A stretch of DNA of 64,000 bases from JANPPS01 sp965246925 (GTDB lineage: Bacteria > Pseudomonadota > Alphaproteobacteria > Acetobacterales > Acetobacteraceae). Shown piece after piece: positions 17,402 to 25,432 of the stretch (position 1 is the first letter of the stretch; every line of letters starts with the position of its first letter). Both the position numbers and the translations under genes were made by a program. The notes under the pieces are model-generated. The model was not told the origin of the DNA. It saw nothing but the letters and a program-made list of their open reading frames with translations, and did not search any database. Location of the stretch: assembly GCA_965246925.1 (NCBI GenBank), contig OZ251994.1:868001-932000 (forward strand). Direction: 5' to 3'.

Positions 17402-18549
17402 TGGACACCCTTCTCCCCGTATCGGCGCGCGGCACGGCCATCCATTCGATCGAGACGGTCATCGTGGACGTGCCGACCGTGCGCCGGCACAAGCTCAGCA
17501 ACACCTCCGTCACGGCCCAGAATTACGTGATCGCGACGGTGCGGCTGGAGTGTGGGGTGGAAGGCATCGGTGAGGCCGCGACGCTGGGCGGCCCCCGCTG
17601 GAGCGAGGAGAGTGTCGAGGCGATCAAGGCCAACATCGACACCTATCTCGCCCCGGCGCTGATGGGTCAGAGTGCGGATCGGATCGAGGCCTGCGGCATG
17701 CGCATGGACCTCGCGGCCAAGCGCAACAACGCGGCCAAGGGCGCGATCGAGACGGCGCTGTTCGACGCGATGGGCAAGCTGATGGGCGTGCCCGTCAGCG
17801 CCTTGCTAGGTGGCGCCGTGCGGGACCGGGTGCCGGTGCTATGGACCCTGGCCTCCGGCGACCCGGCGCAGGAGGTGGACGAAGGGGAGCGGAAGCTGGC
17901 CGCGCGGCTCCATCGCACGTTCAAGGTCAAGATCGGCGCGCAGGACCCGGCCGCCGACATGGCGCGCATGCGGCATCTGACGAAGGCGCTGGGGGACCGT
18001 GTGCAGTTCGTCGTGGACGCCAATCAGGCCTGGGATGAAACCATTTCCGCCCGCTGCCTGCCGCAGCTGGCGGAAATGGGCGTGGCGCTGGTCGAGCAAC
18101 CGCTGCCGGCCTGGAACATCGCCGGGCTCGGACGCCTGCGCGCCCGGGCCGGCACCCCGCCGATCCTGGCCGATGAGTGCGTGTTCACGCCGCATGACAT
18201 GATGGAGGTCGCGCGCCATGCCGCGGCGGACGCGGTGTCGCTCAAGGTCGTAAAGCACGCGGGGCTACTGGGCCTGAAGCGCGTGGCGGCGGTGGCGGAG
18301 GCGGCGGGAATCGGCCTCTATGGCGGCTGCCTGCTCGAATCCTCAGTCGGCGCCGCTGCGCACCTGCATGCCTTCGCCACGCTGCGCACGCTGGACTGGG
18401 GTTGCGAGCATTTCGGACCGCAGATCCTGACGGGTGACCTGGTGACCGAGCCGCTGCGGTTCGAGGAGTTCGACGTCCACCTGCCCACCGGCCCCGGCCT
18501 GGGCCTTAAGCTCGATCCGGACCGGATCCGGGCCTATGCGAGGCATTGA
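17401..18549 (+). CDS. catB: Muconate cycloisomerase
   Basis: A 382-residue enolase-superfamily enzyme. The catalytic KVKIG pair, metal ligands in VVDANQAWD, VEQPLP and ADECVF, and the general base in VSLKVVKHAG are all present. It converts cis,cis-muconate to muconolactone. It begins with GTG directly on the catA stop. The C-terminal part GGCLLESSVGAAAHLHAFA is typical of CatB rather than dipeptide epimerases. Confidence 0.92.
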   Translation: MDTLLPVSARGTAIHSIETVIVDVPTVRRHKLSNTSVTAQNYVIATVRLECGVEGIGEAATLGGPRWSEESVEAIKANIDTYLAPALMGQSADRIEACGMRMDLAAKRNNAAKGAIETALFDAMGKLMGVPVSALLGGAVRDRVPVLWTLASGDPAQEVDEGERKLAARLHRTFKVKIGAQDPAADMARMRHLTKALGDRVQFVVDANQAWDETISARCLPQLAEMGVALVEQPLPAWNIAGLGRLRARAGTPPILADECVFTPHDMMEVARHAAADAVSLKVVKHAGLLGLKRVAAVAEAAGIGLYGGCLLESSVGAAAHLHAFATLRTLDWGCEHFGPQILTGDLVTEPLRFEEFDVHLPTGPGLGLKLDPDRIRAYARH

Positions 18550-18830
18550 TGCTGTATCACGTGCGGATGGACGTGCTGATCCCGCCGGGCCTCGACCCCG
18601 CCATGATCGACCGGCTGAAAGCCGAGGAAAAGGCCCGCTCGGCCGAGTTGCAGCGGTCGGGCGAATGGGTCCATCTGTGGCGGATCGCCGGTGAATACGC
18701 CAATATCAGCATCTTCGACGTGGCGGACCACGACGCGCTGCATGCGATGCTGTCGACGCTACCGCTGTTTCCGTTCATGCGGGTGCTGGTGACGCCCCTG
18801 GCGCGGCACCCCTCCGCCGTCCGGCTATAA
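18549..18830 (+). CDS. catC: Muconolactone delta-isomerase
   Basis: A 93-residue protein of the small CatC family: MLYHVRMDVLIPPGLDP, a LKAEEKARSAELQRSGEW helix, and LSTLPLFPFM near the end. It makes 3-oxoadipate enol-lactone as part of a decamer. I chose the ATG at 18549, overlapping the catB TGA (TGATG), over the TTG three bases before. The enol-lactone hydrolase (catD) and later steps are not in the window. Confidence 0.92.
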   Translation: MLYHVRMDVLIPPGLDPAMIDRLKAEEKARSAELQRSGEWVHLWRIAGEYANISIFDVADHDALHAMLSTLPLFPFMRVLVTPLARHPSAVRL

Positions 18831-19580
18831 CGGGCGCAGGTGCCGCGCGGTGTAGGTGCTGATCGGGATCAGCTCCGTAAGGCCGGCCGGGTCGCATAGG
18901 GTCACTTCCTGCCCGGCGGTGCTGATCAACTGCCGGGTGCGGAGGCGGGCCAGGATCCGGTTCAGGTGGATGAGATGCACCCCCACCGTGTCCGCCAGCT
19001 CCTGCTGCGTGAGCTCCAGGATGAAGCTCTGCTGCGTGGCCAGTCCCCGGGCCAGCAGGCGTTCGTGCAGCACGACGAACAGCGCCGCCGTACGCTCCTC
19101 TGCGTCGCATTGGCCCAGGTGAGCCAGCCACTCCTCCATGGCGGCCTTGCTTTCCAGCACGGACTGCATCAGCCGGCGGCGGAACCAGGGCTCGGCGTCG
19201 AACAGCGCCAGTGTCGCGTCGGAATCGGTGATGGAATACGTGACCGCCGTCGCCGCCCAGGTGTGCGAGTTGCTGGACTGGCCAAACAGCGTCTCGATCC
19301 CGAACGTGTCGCCGGGCAGCAGGATTTCCAGAATGTGCCGCCGCCCATCCTTGAACCGCTTAAACCGGAACGCCCAGCCGGAGACGATGGTGCGAAGCCG
19401 CGGCTCGTCCTCCTCGGCCATGATGGCGCTGTTGCGCGGCACCGTGCGCATCCCGGATGGGAGGGAGCGGATCGTGAAAGGATGACCCTCGGCCGGTGCC
19501 TGGCCATCGCTCATACGCCGCACCAGGCTGGATGCGAACAGGCCAGGCCGGGAGTTGATGTCCCTGGGCGTGATATCCAT
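18825..19580 (-). CDS. Crp/Fnr-family transcriptional regulator
   Basis: A 251-residue regulator: cyclic-nucleotide-type beta-roll at about residues 35-150 (LEILLPGDTFGIETLFG) and a winged HTH at about 170-245 (LTQQELADTVGVHLIHLNRILARLR). There are no N-terminal Cys for an Fe-S cluster, so it is not a classical Fnr. It converges on catC with a 6-bp overlap, and no LysR-type BenM/CatM is present, so it may control the benzoate cluster. Ligand and targets are unknown. Confidence 0.85.
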   Translation of the reverse strand: MDITPRDINSRPGLFASSLVRRMSDGQAPAEGHPFTIRSLPSGMRTVPRNSAIMAEEDEPRLRTIVSGWAFRFKRFKDGRRHILEILLPGDTFGIETLFGQSSNSHTWAATAVTYSITDSDATLALFDAEPWFRRRLMQSVLESKAAMEEWLAHLGQCDAEERTAALFVVLHERLLARGLATQQSFILELTQQELADTVGVHLIHLNRILARLRTRQLISTAGQEVTLCDPAGLTELIPISTYTARHLRPL

Positions 19581-19626
19581 GGCAGACGCCTCCGTGTGGC
19601 CCGGTCCGCAACTCGATCGGCCGGGC

Positions 19627-20820
19627 TCATTGTAGGGTTGGTGTCGCGGCGACGGTACCCTGCCAAGGCGCGGCGGGGCGCGGTACCTGGCAGGCTTGCA
19701 GGTGTAGTTTCGCGATGCGGGTGGGCGCGTAATAGGCGCGGAGCCGGCTCACGCCGGAGGGAGCGGGCCGGTAGGCGGCGGGGTTATCCAGCATGGAAGA
19801 AAGCCACCCGGCCCAATCCGCCGGGTCGTGGGGGTCGGTGACCGTATGGGCGAGGCCGAGCGTCACCTCTGGCAGCGCCGTGCAGCCGGTGGTGAGCGTC
19901 GGCAGGCCAAAGCCCAGCGCCTCGACCGGGGGCATGCCGAAGCCCTCGAAGATGGACGGGAACGCAAAGACCGTCGCCCGGCGGAACTGGTCGCCGAGCG
20001 CCCGATCATCGAGATAGCCGGTGATCTCGACCTGGCTGCCGATCCCGAGCTCCGCGGCCAGGGCTGCTAGATCGCCACCGCCGCCGGATACACCGCGTAA
20101 GCCGGCATAGTCCTGCCCGCACAGCACCAGCTTCGCCTCCGGCCAGCGGGGCGCCAGCAGGGCGAATGCGCGGAGGAGGGTCGGCAGGTTCTTGTGCGCA
20201 TACTGCGCCGCCACGGTCAGAATGCGAGGGGGGCCGCCTATGGTCGGACCGTCACCGAACCGGTCCCACGAAATCGGGTTGGGCACGACGGTAATCTTGG
20301 GCTCGAACCGCGCCCCCAGGAACCGCATCGCATCCTGCTTCACAAACTCCGAGATGACCACGAGCCGGTCACACCGCCGGATGGCCAACGTGTGGGCGGC
20401 GCGCAGCCAGGCGCGCTTCTTTTGCGAGAAGTTCATGCTGAAGTGCCGGTATTGCAGGTCATGCAGCACGCACACGACCTGTCCTAGCCGGCGCGGCAGA
20501 AGCGGCGGCACGAAGTAGTTCGGGAACAGCGTGGCGTCGGCGGTGATGCCGCTCGACAGCACGGCCCGCTGCTCGGCCAGGAACCGCGGCCCCGGCCCGC
20601 CCGACTCGATCAGCCGAACCCTGGGTTGACCGGCCAGCTCGGCCCGGAACTGCGCGTCCAGGCGGCCAGCGTCGCTACACAGGACCGACAGCTCGATGTC
20701 CTGCTGCCACAGTCCGCGCAGGAGATTATACACCATGTGTTCCGCGCCGCCGACCTGCCCGGCGTGAACGAAATGCGCGGCAACCGCAAGGTGGAACGGG
20801 CGCGGCATGGGATCAGGCAT
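19627..20820 (-). CDS. GT4-family glycosyltransferase
   Basis: A 397-residue GT-B enzyme. N-terminal acceptor domain with AAHFVHAGQVGGAEHMVYNLL; C-terminal donor domain with ILTVAAQYAHKN, then FAFPSIFEGFGMPPVEALGFGLPT containing the EX7E motif. It transfers a nucleotide-sugar residue to a lipid-linked intermediate. The ATG at 20820 overlaps the end of the GT26 gene by 8 bp; a longer frame upstream is poor coding sequence. It is probably the second gene of a two-gene unit. Confidence 0.88.
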   Translation of the reverse strand: MPDPMPRPFHLAVAAHFVHAGQVGGAEHMVYNLLRGLWQQDIELSVLCSDAGRLDAQFRAELAGQPRVRLIESGGPGPRFLAEQRAVLSSGITADATLFPNYFVPPLLPRRLGQVVCVLHDLQYRHFSMNFSQKKRAWLRAAHTLAIRRCDRLVVISEFVKQDAMRFLGARFEPKITVVPNPISWDRFGDGPTIGGPPRILTVAAQYAHKNLPTLLRAFALLAPRWPEAKLVLCGQDYAGLRGVSGGGGDLAALAAELGIGSQVEITGYLDDRALGDQFRRATVFAFPSIFEGFGMPPVEALGFGLPTLTTGCTALPEVTLGLAHTVTDPHDPADWAGWLSSMLDNPAAYRPAPSGVSRLRAYYAPTRIAKLHLQACQVPRPAAPWQGTVAATPTLQ

Positions 20821-21631
20821 ATCCCTCGAACGAGACCGGGGCGTCCTGCCGGCTAAGCTCAACTTGACGGAGCCGCAACGCTTGCAGGCCGAGCATCAAT
20901 AGGTAAAGCGGGTTCAGCAGCAAATACCGGCGCCAGAGCCGGCGAGGTTCCTGCATCAGCCGGTATGACCACTCGAGCCCGTAGTTCCGCATCCAGCGAG
21001 GCGCGATGGCCAGACGGTGAGCGTGGAAGTCGAATGCGGCGCCTACGGCCAGCATGGGCATTCGAAGCCGGTTGCGGTTTTCATACAGCCAAACCTCCTG
21101 CCGGGGGCAGCCTAAGCCCACGAACAGCACTCGCGCCCCGCTCTCATTGATCGTTTGGGCGATGCTGGCCTGCTCCTGCTCGCTCACCCGGCGGAACTTG
21201 GACGGGATGGCGGCGGCGATTTGCAGCGCGGGAAATTGGGTCAGGAGGTTCTCCGACAATTCCTGCAGCACCTCGGCCTTGTTGCCATAGAACGCCACCG
21301 GCAGCTGCTGTTCGTCGCACATCCGGCAGACGTGCAGCATGAGCTCCGGACCGCAAACCCTGTCGCGAAGACCGTCGCCGTATAGCCAGTTCAGACCCCA
21401 GCGCACCGGCTGGCCATCGGGCAGCACGACGTCCAAGGCGTTGAGCCGAGTTCGGTGCGGCTCGTCCAGCGCCCCGGTCATGACGCCGTGCACAGCCAGC
21501 GCGGTCACGGTCAGAGACTGAGAGGACTGGGCCGCTTCTTGGATCGTGTCACACGCTTCACTGTAATTCGTTGCGCAGACGTTCACGCCCAGAAGATTGT
21601 GACGGCGCATCGGCAGCCTCCGGATGGTCAA
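20813..21631 (-). CDS. WecG/TagA/CpsF-family glycosyltransferase (GT26)
   Basis: A 272-residue GT26 enzyme with LNALDVVLPDGQPVRW near residue 65, LFVGLGCPRQEVWLYENR, and the C-terminal block VGAAFDFHAHRLAIAPRWMR followed by GLEWSYRLMQEPRRLWRRYL, a region that anchors the enzyme to the membrane. These enzymes add one sugar to a lipid-PP-sugar acceptor. It is divergent from the epimerase gene at 21825. A paralogue lies at 38868. Confidence 0.9.
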   Translation of the reverse strand: MTIRRLPMRRHNLLGVNVCATNYSEACDTIQEAAQSSQSLTVTALAVHGVMTGALDEPHRTRLNALDVVLPDGQPVRWGLNWLYGDGLRDRVCGPELMLHVCRMCDEQQLPVAFYGNKAEVLQELSENLLTQFPALQIAAAIPSKFRRVSEQEQASIAQTINESGARVLFVGLGCPRQEVWLYENRNRLRMPMLAVGAAFDFHAHRLAIAPRWMRNYGLEWSYRLMQEPRRLWRRYLLLNPLYLLMLGLQALRLRQVELSRQDAPVSFEGYA

Positions 21632-21675
21632 ACAGATTAGTGTACATATTCGTTACGAGCATGAGCGTCTTTTCA

Positions 21676-21706
21676 TTGACATCTCGCCCGCCACATTGTT
21701 ATGGAT
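21676..21706 (+). promoter_or_regulatory. Sigma70-type promoter candidate for the epimerase gene
   Basis: TTGACA at 21676-21681 is followed after 17-18 bases by TTATGGAT (TGTTATGG context, extended -10 like). It lies in an AT-rich 193-bp divergent gap within otherwise GC-rich DNA, about 120 bp before the ATG at 21825. The -10 is imperfect. Confidence 0.45.
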
Positions 21707-21751
21707 TGCAGGGCTCATCAAGAAATACGACGGACTTCTTAGGGCGATACT

Positions 21752-21761
21752 GTATTAATAC
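21752..21761. promoter_or_regulatory. AT-rich palindrome GTATTAATAC in the divergent gap
   Basis: A perfect 10-bp palindrome, with a further CTTAAG palindrome directly after it, about 65 bp before the epimerase start. It is a possible operator in the divergent GT26/epimerase control region. Function is inferred from position only. Confidence 0.3.
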
Positions 21762-21824
21762 TTAAGTGTTAGCGCACTCGGAACAGGCCTTTGCCGTTGG
21801 ACGTAACTCAGGAGGGTTAATCAT

Positions 21825-22910
21825 ATGAGCATCGCTATCGTCACGGGGTCGGGCGGGCTGGTGGGTGCAGAGACCGTGCGGCTGTTCAGCGCACGTGGGT
21901 TGGACGTGGTGGGCGTGGATAACGACATGCGCAGCGTGTTCTTCGGCGCCGAGGCCAGTACGGCCTGGCAGGTGGAGAATCTGCGGCAGACCTGCCCCGG
22001 TTACCGCCACGTGAGTGCCGATATCCGGGACAAGGCGGCGATGGATGCGCTGTTCGCCAGCTACGGGCATGAGATCGCGGTCGTGGTGCATTGCGCCGCG
22101 CAGCCATCCCATGACTGGGCGGCACGCGACCCGATGATGGATTTTACCGTGAACGCGGTCGGCACGCTCACGCTACTCGAGGCGACGCGGCAGCACGCGC
22201 CTGAAGCTGCGTTCATCTTCGTCAGCACCAACAAGGTCTACGGCGACCGCCCGAACCACCTGCCGCTGGTGGAGCAAGCGACGCGCTATACACTCAGCGC
22301 AGGGCATCCCTGGGCCGAACATGGCTTTCCGGAGGAGATGTCGATCGACAACTGCCTGCATAGCCTGTTTGGCGCGTCCAAGGTCTCGGCCGACGTGCTG
22401 GTGCAGGAGTACGGCCGGTATTTCGGGATGAAGACGGCCTGCTTCCGCGGTGGCTGCCTCACCGGGCCGGGCCACTCAGGTGCGCAGCTGCATGGCTTCC
22501 TGGCTTACCTCATGAAATGCGCCATGACGGGCACGCCCTACACGGTGTTCGGCTACAAGGGAAAGCAGGTCCGGGACAATATCCACGCGCGAGATCTGGT
22601 GGAGGCGTTCTGGTGCTTCTTCCGCCGCCCCGGCTCGGGCGAGGTGTATAACATGGGCGGGGGCACGCACTCCAACTGTTCGATGATGGAGGCGATCACG
22701 ATAGCAGAGGGGATCGCCGGGCGTCCGATGCAGGTGAAGTATGACGAGACGAACCGGATCGGCGATCACATCTGGTGGATCAGCGACGTGCGCCGCTTCC
22801 AGTCCCACTACCCAGACTGGCGCTACCAATATGACGTGCCGGCTATCATGCAGGATATCGCTGGGGGTCTGAGCACGCGGATGAGCCCGATGGCGGCGGC
22901 GGCGGAATAG
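21825..22910 (+). CDS. NAD-dependent sugar epimerase/dehydratase (extended SDR) with Phe in place of the catalytic Tyr
   Basis: A 361-residue extended SDR related to CDP-paratose/tyvelose 2-epimerases. The Rossmann motif VTGSGGLVGAE is at residues 6-16 and STNKVYG at 134-140. The active-site YxxxK reads LFGASK, with Phe182 and Lys186. Substrate-binding segments FRGGCLTGPGHSGAQLHGF and KQVRDNIHARDLV follow. AGGAGGGTTAATCAT precedes the ATG. It probably makes a nucleotide sugar for the polysaccharide; the loss of the Tyr hydroxyl makes the reaction uncertain. Confidence 0.8.
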   Translation: MSIAIVTGSGGLVGAETVRLFSARGLDVVGVDNDMRSVFFGAEASTAWQVENLRQTCPGYRHVSADIRDKAAMDALFASYGHEIAVVVHCAAQPSHDWAARDPMMDFTVNAVGTLTLLEATRQHAPEAAFIFVSTNKVYGDRPNHLPLVEQATRYTLSAGHPWAEHGFPEEMSIDNCLHSLFGASKVSADVLVQEYGRYFGMKTACFRGGCLTGPGHSGAQLHGFLAYLMKCAMTGTPYTVFGYKGKQVRDNIHARDLVEAFWCFFRRPGSGEVYNMGGGTHSNCSMMEAITIAEGIAGRPMQVKYDETNRIGDHIWWISDVRRFQSHYPDWRYQYDVPAIMQDIAGGLSTRMSPMAAAAE

Positions 22911-22936
22911 CGGGTACATGCATGAGGAGGCGAGGC

Positions 22937-23086
22937 GTGGGTCAAGCGCAAATCCTCCTGGTGCAGCAAGCGATCGGTGAGGCCGAGTCCGACTTCCGGC
23001 CCCTGAACTTCAGCGCTAGCGCCGCTCCGACGCATGTCGTTGATAGCGTGGCGGTTGTCGTGGAAGCCTTACAAGGCAGGCCTTAG
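22937..23086 (+). CDS. Possible 49-residue small protein, unknown
   Basis: A GTG at 22937 with a strong GAGGAGG ribosome site about 7 bases upstream opens a 49-codon frame (MGQAQILLVQQAIGEAESDF... ending VVVEALQGRP). An in-frame ATG at 22922 is possible. It fills the 170-bp gap after the epimerase gene and its stop overlaps the stop of the convergent FkbM gene. I do not recognise it. It could be a real small protein or the tail of a decayed gene. Confidence 0.35.
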   Translation: MGQAQILLVQQAIGEAESDFRPLNFSASAAPTHVVDSVAVVVEALQGRP

Positions 23087-23913
23087 GGAACGGCTATCCC
23101 AGGCACCTGTTGAACGAACGCTTCGCCGATGAAGACTGCGTCCTCCGCCAAGCTCTGCGGTTCGCGGCCAAGCTTGTTGCCGTCGTGTCTATAATAGAAC
23201 GGACCGCGCAGCCCCGCAGCCGCCATAAGGCTGGTTACATCGTCCCGCTCGCCGTTTTCCACAATGACGGCCAGCACGTGGGACAGGCACTCGGGGGCGC
23301 CCATCAGCACGTGCGGCTCGTGGCCTTCGACGTCCATCTTAATGACACGAGGCCAGGCGCCATGCCGGCGGCAGATGGCGTCCAGCGTGTCAACCGCCAC
23401 CGTGATACTGCCCGCGGCGGCTTCGGTCACCACGTGGTTCGTCGGATCTGCGCCATTGTTGGTCATACGCAGCTCACCCGGCGCCGAGCCCGCGGCCATA
23501 TTGAGCAGCTCGACGTTTGCGCGCCCATTCAACGTCACGTTGACCTTGAGCTTGGCAAAAGCCGTGGGATTTGGTTCGAACGCCAGGACGGATACGCCCG
23601 GCACTTCGGACGCGATCAGGGTATAGGCGCCGATATTCGCTCCGACATCGACAAAGAGCCCGCCCCCCTGCAGCAGGCGCTGCACTAGATTCATGTTGTT
23701 GTAATCATAGAGGCCTAGCATGTTCACCATGCTGATCACGCCGCCGGGCTCATTGTCGGTGATGGCCGATTGTGAAAGACGGAGGCGGACCGGGCGCGGA
23801 AAGCCGAGCTTGCGCGCCTGCCAATAAAGGTGGCGGCACACTGCGACAGGCCGGTTGGCGTGCTCACTCCGGTGGATGAGCGAGAGCGAGTTGGCGAACT
23901 GGCGTATGCTCAT
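23083..23913 (-). CDS. FkbM-family methyltransferase
   Basis: A 276-residue FkbM enzyme: LFVDVGANIGAYTLIAS SAM loop near residue 88, VLAFEPNPTAFAKL, and VIKMDVEGHEPHVLMGA near residue 195. GGAGG lies 5 bp before the ATG at 23913. Within the polysaccharide locus it most likely O-methylates a sugar of the repeat unit; acceptor unknown. It is the last gene of the minus-strand unit that starts at Wzc. Confidence 0.88.
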   Translation of the reverse strand: MSIRQFANSLSLIHRSEHANRPVAVCRHLYWQARKLGFPRPVRLRLSQSAITDNEPGGVISMVNMLGLYDYNNMNLVQRLLQGGGLFVDVGANIGAYTLIASEVPGVSVLAFEPNPTAFAKLKVNVTLNGRANVELLNMAAGSAPGELRMTNNGADPTNHVVTEAAAGSITVAVDTLDAICRRHGAWPRVIKMDVEGHEPHVLMGAPECLSHVLAVIVENGERDDVTSLMAAAGLRGPFYYRHDGNKLGREPQSLAEDAVFIGEAFVQQVPGIAVP

Positions 23914-23923
23914 GGTGGCCTCC

Positions 23924-25333
23924 TTATGTGGGCCGCGGGGCGAAGCGGATCAGCGGTAACGGCCGGGGTTCGGCGGCGACCTGGTCGCGCCGGGCGAGGG
24001 CGAGGCAGACGAACACTCCGAGGGACATGACGGTCGGCGTGCTGCCAAAGGCGCCTGCGACCGTGATGCCCCAAATCAGGATGATGAATGTAAAGACATC
24101 GCGCCGTGCGTCCGGGGTGCGGATAAAGTCGGCTACCAGTGTTATCAAGAACGCAACGAGCGGGATAGTGCCGATAACACCCACGGCCAGCAAGTTCTGC
24201 AGCAGCATATTGTGCGCCTCATCGACCTTGAGGCCAGGAAGGCCGTCGAACTGAGGCAGGATGAACTTGCTACTGTTGTAGCCATAGCCGATCCAAGGAT
24301 TGAGCAGGATCTTGTCCCAGGCGAACTCCCAAATTTCGGTCCGGCCTGTGAGCGTAAATAGCTCCGTCGCATCGCCGGAACGGCTGAGCCCGCCCGATAG
24401 GCTCATGAGGTCACGCAGCTGAACGCTGAGCCCGGCCAGGACCAGCACGAACCCACCGAGCACGGCCGGGCCATAGAACCAGACGGAACGGCGGAGCGTG
24501 GTGGCGATGATACCGGCAATCACCGCCAGCAGCGCCGTCCGGCTATCGGCTACCAGCAGCGTAAACAGTCCGCCGCCCCCCAGGACGGCCACGGCAAAGA
24601 GACCGATATGGCCGCGGAGCCAAAGCAGGTACACAAGGGCTAGCAGGACCGCGATACCGTTGCCCAATGCGTTAGGCTGCCCCGCTAACCCGCACATTCG
24701 CTCAACCACGGTGCCGTACGAAGTAATGAACAAAGACCGGCCGATATCCGGTGCAGCATAGTAGGCGACCCAACCCACTAGCACGAACAAGAACAGGGAT
24801 AGCGCAAAGCATAGTAAAATTTGCTTCTCCGTCGCGACCACAGCCAGTGCGGCGGCGAACAGGGCCATGCCCGTCAAGCCGAACGCCGTGCTGAAACTGT
24901 ACAGCGGTGCCGCGGAATATAGCGACGATAGCAGCGCGTAGCCCAGGTAGATGGAAATCCAGATGAAAGCACCGCCGCGCAGCAGCGGCCAGCTGCGCGG
25001 CAGGTTGCAGATCCCGATCGTCCAGGACAGGCCCCACAGCGCAAACTTCAGCGCGTTTTGCCAATCTAGCCCGATTTCGCCAGGGTCGCGTTGCCGGAAC
25101 AGCGCATCGTTGACGAAGGCCAGCACGAACAGCACCAACAGCATCGCCCATCCCTGCCCGGCGCAAGCCAGTAGTGCGACCCAAGCCGCAAATGCAGCCA
25201 GCACGAGGCCTGCCGGCATAAGGATCATGATGTCGGCATCGCGGCCCAGACGGACGGATACCAGCATCAGCGCCGCCATCAACAGCACGGCGCCGGCTAC
25301 GATCAGCGCGTCCCGGGTCGTGCGGGCAATCAT
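23924..25333 (-). CDS. O-antigen ligase/polymerase (Wzy/ExoQ-like)
   Basis: A 469-residue polytopic membrane protein with roughly ten to twelve hydrophobic segments. The large periplasmic loop carries the Wzy_C signature: LTGRTEIWEFAWDKILLNPW then GYGYN and DEAHNMLLQNLLAVG. It polymerises lipid-linked repeat units, the counterpart of the Wzx at 29895. AAAGGAG lies 6 bp before the ATG. A ligase role is also possible for this superfamily, but the Wzc/Wza context favours polymerase. Confidence 0.85.
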   Translation of the reverse strand: MIARTTRDALIVAGAVLLMAALMLVSVRLGRDADIMILMPAGLVLAAFAAWVALLACAGQGWAMLLVLFVLAFVNDALFRQRDPGEIGLDWQNALKFALWGLSWTIGICNLPRSWPLLRGGAFIWISIYLGYALLSSLYSAAPLYSFSTAFGLTGMALFAAALAVVATEKQILLCFALSLFLFVLVGWVAYYAAPDIGRSLFITSYGTVVERMCGLAGQPNALGNGIAVLLALVYLLWLRGHIGLFAVAVLGGGGLFTLLVADSRTALLAVIAGIIATTLRRSVWFYGPAVLGGFVLVLAGLSVQLRDLMSLSGGLSRSGDATELFTLTGRTEIWEFAWDKILLNPWIGYGYNSSKFILPQFDGLPGLKVDEAHNMLLQNLLAVGVIGTIPLVAFLITLVADFIRTPDARRDVFTFIILIWGITVAGAFGSTPTVMSLGVFVCLALARRDQVAAEPRPLPLIRFAPRPT

Positions 25334-25401
25334 GCGGGTCTCCTTTCTGAGAACTTACCCGCCCCGGGGTGCACCGGCCAAGTTATGAAAGGGATTAGCC
25401 C

Positions 25402-25428
25402 GGCCGGGCCCGGGCCCGGGCCCCGGCC
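25402..25428 (-). terminator. GC-rich palindromic hairpin after the DM9 gene
   Basis: A GGGCCCGGGCCC-type self-complementary run just 3' of the DM9 gene stop on the minus strand, followed on that strand by CCCTTTCATAAC. It forms a strong hairpin but has only a weak T run. It may be a terminator or mRNA-stability element between the DM9 and Wzy genes. Confidence 0.4.
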
Positions 25429-25432
25429 ACGC

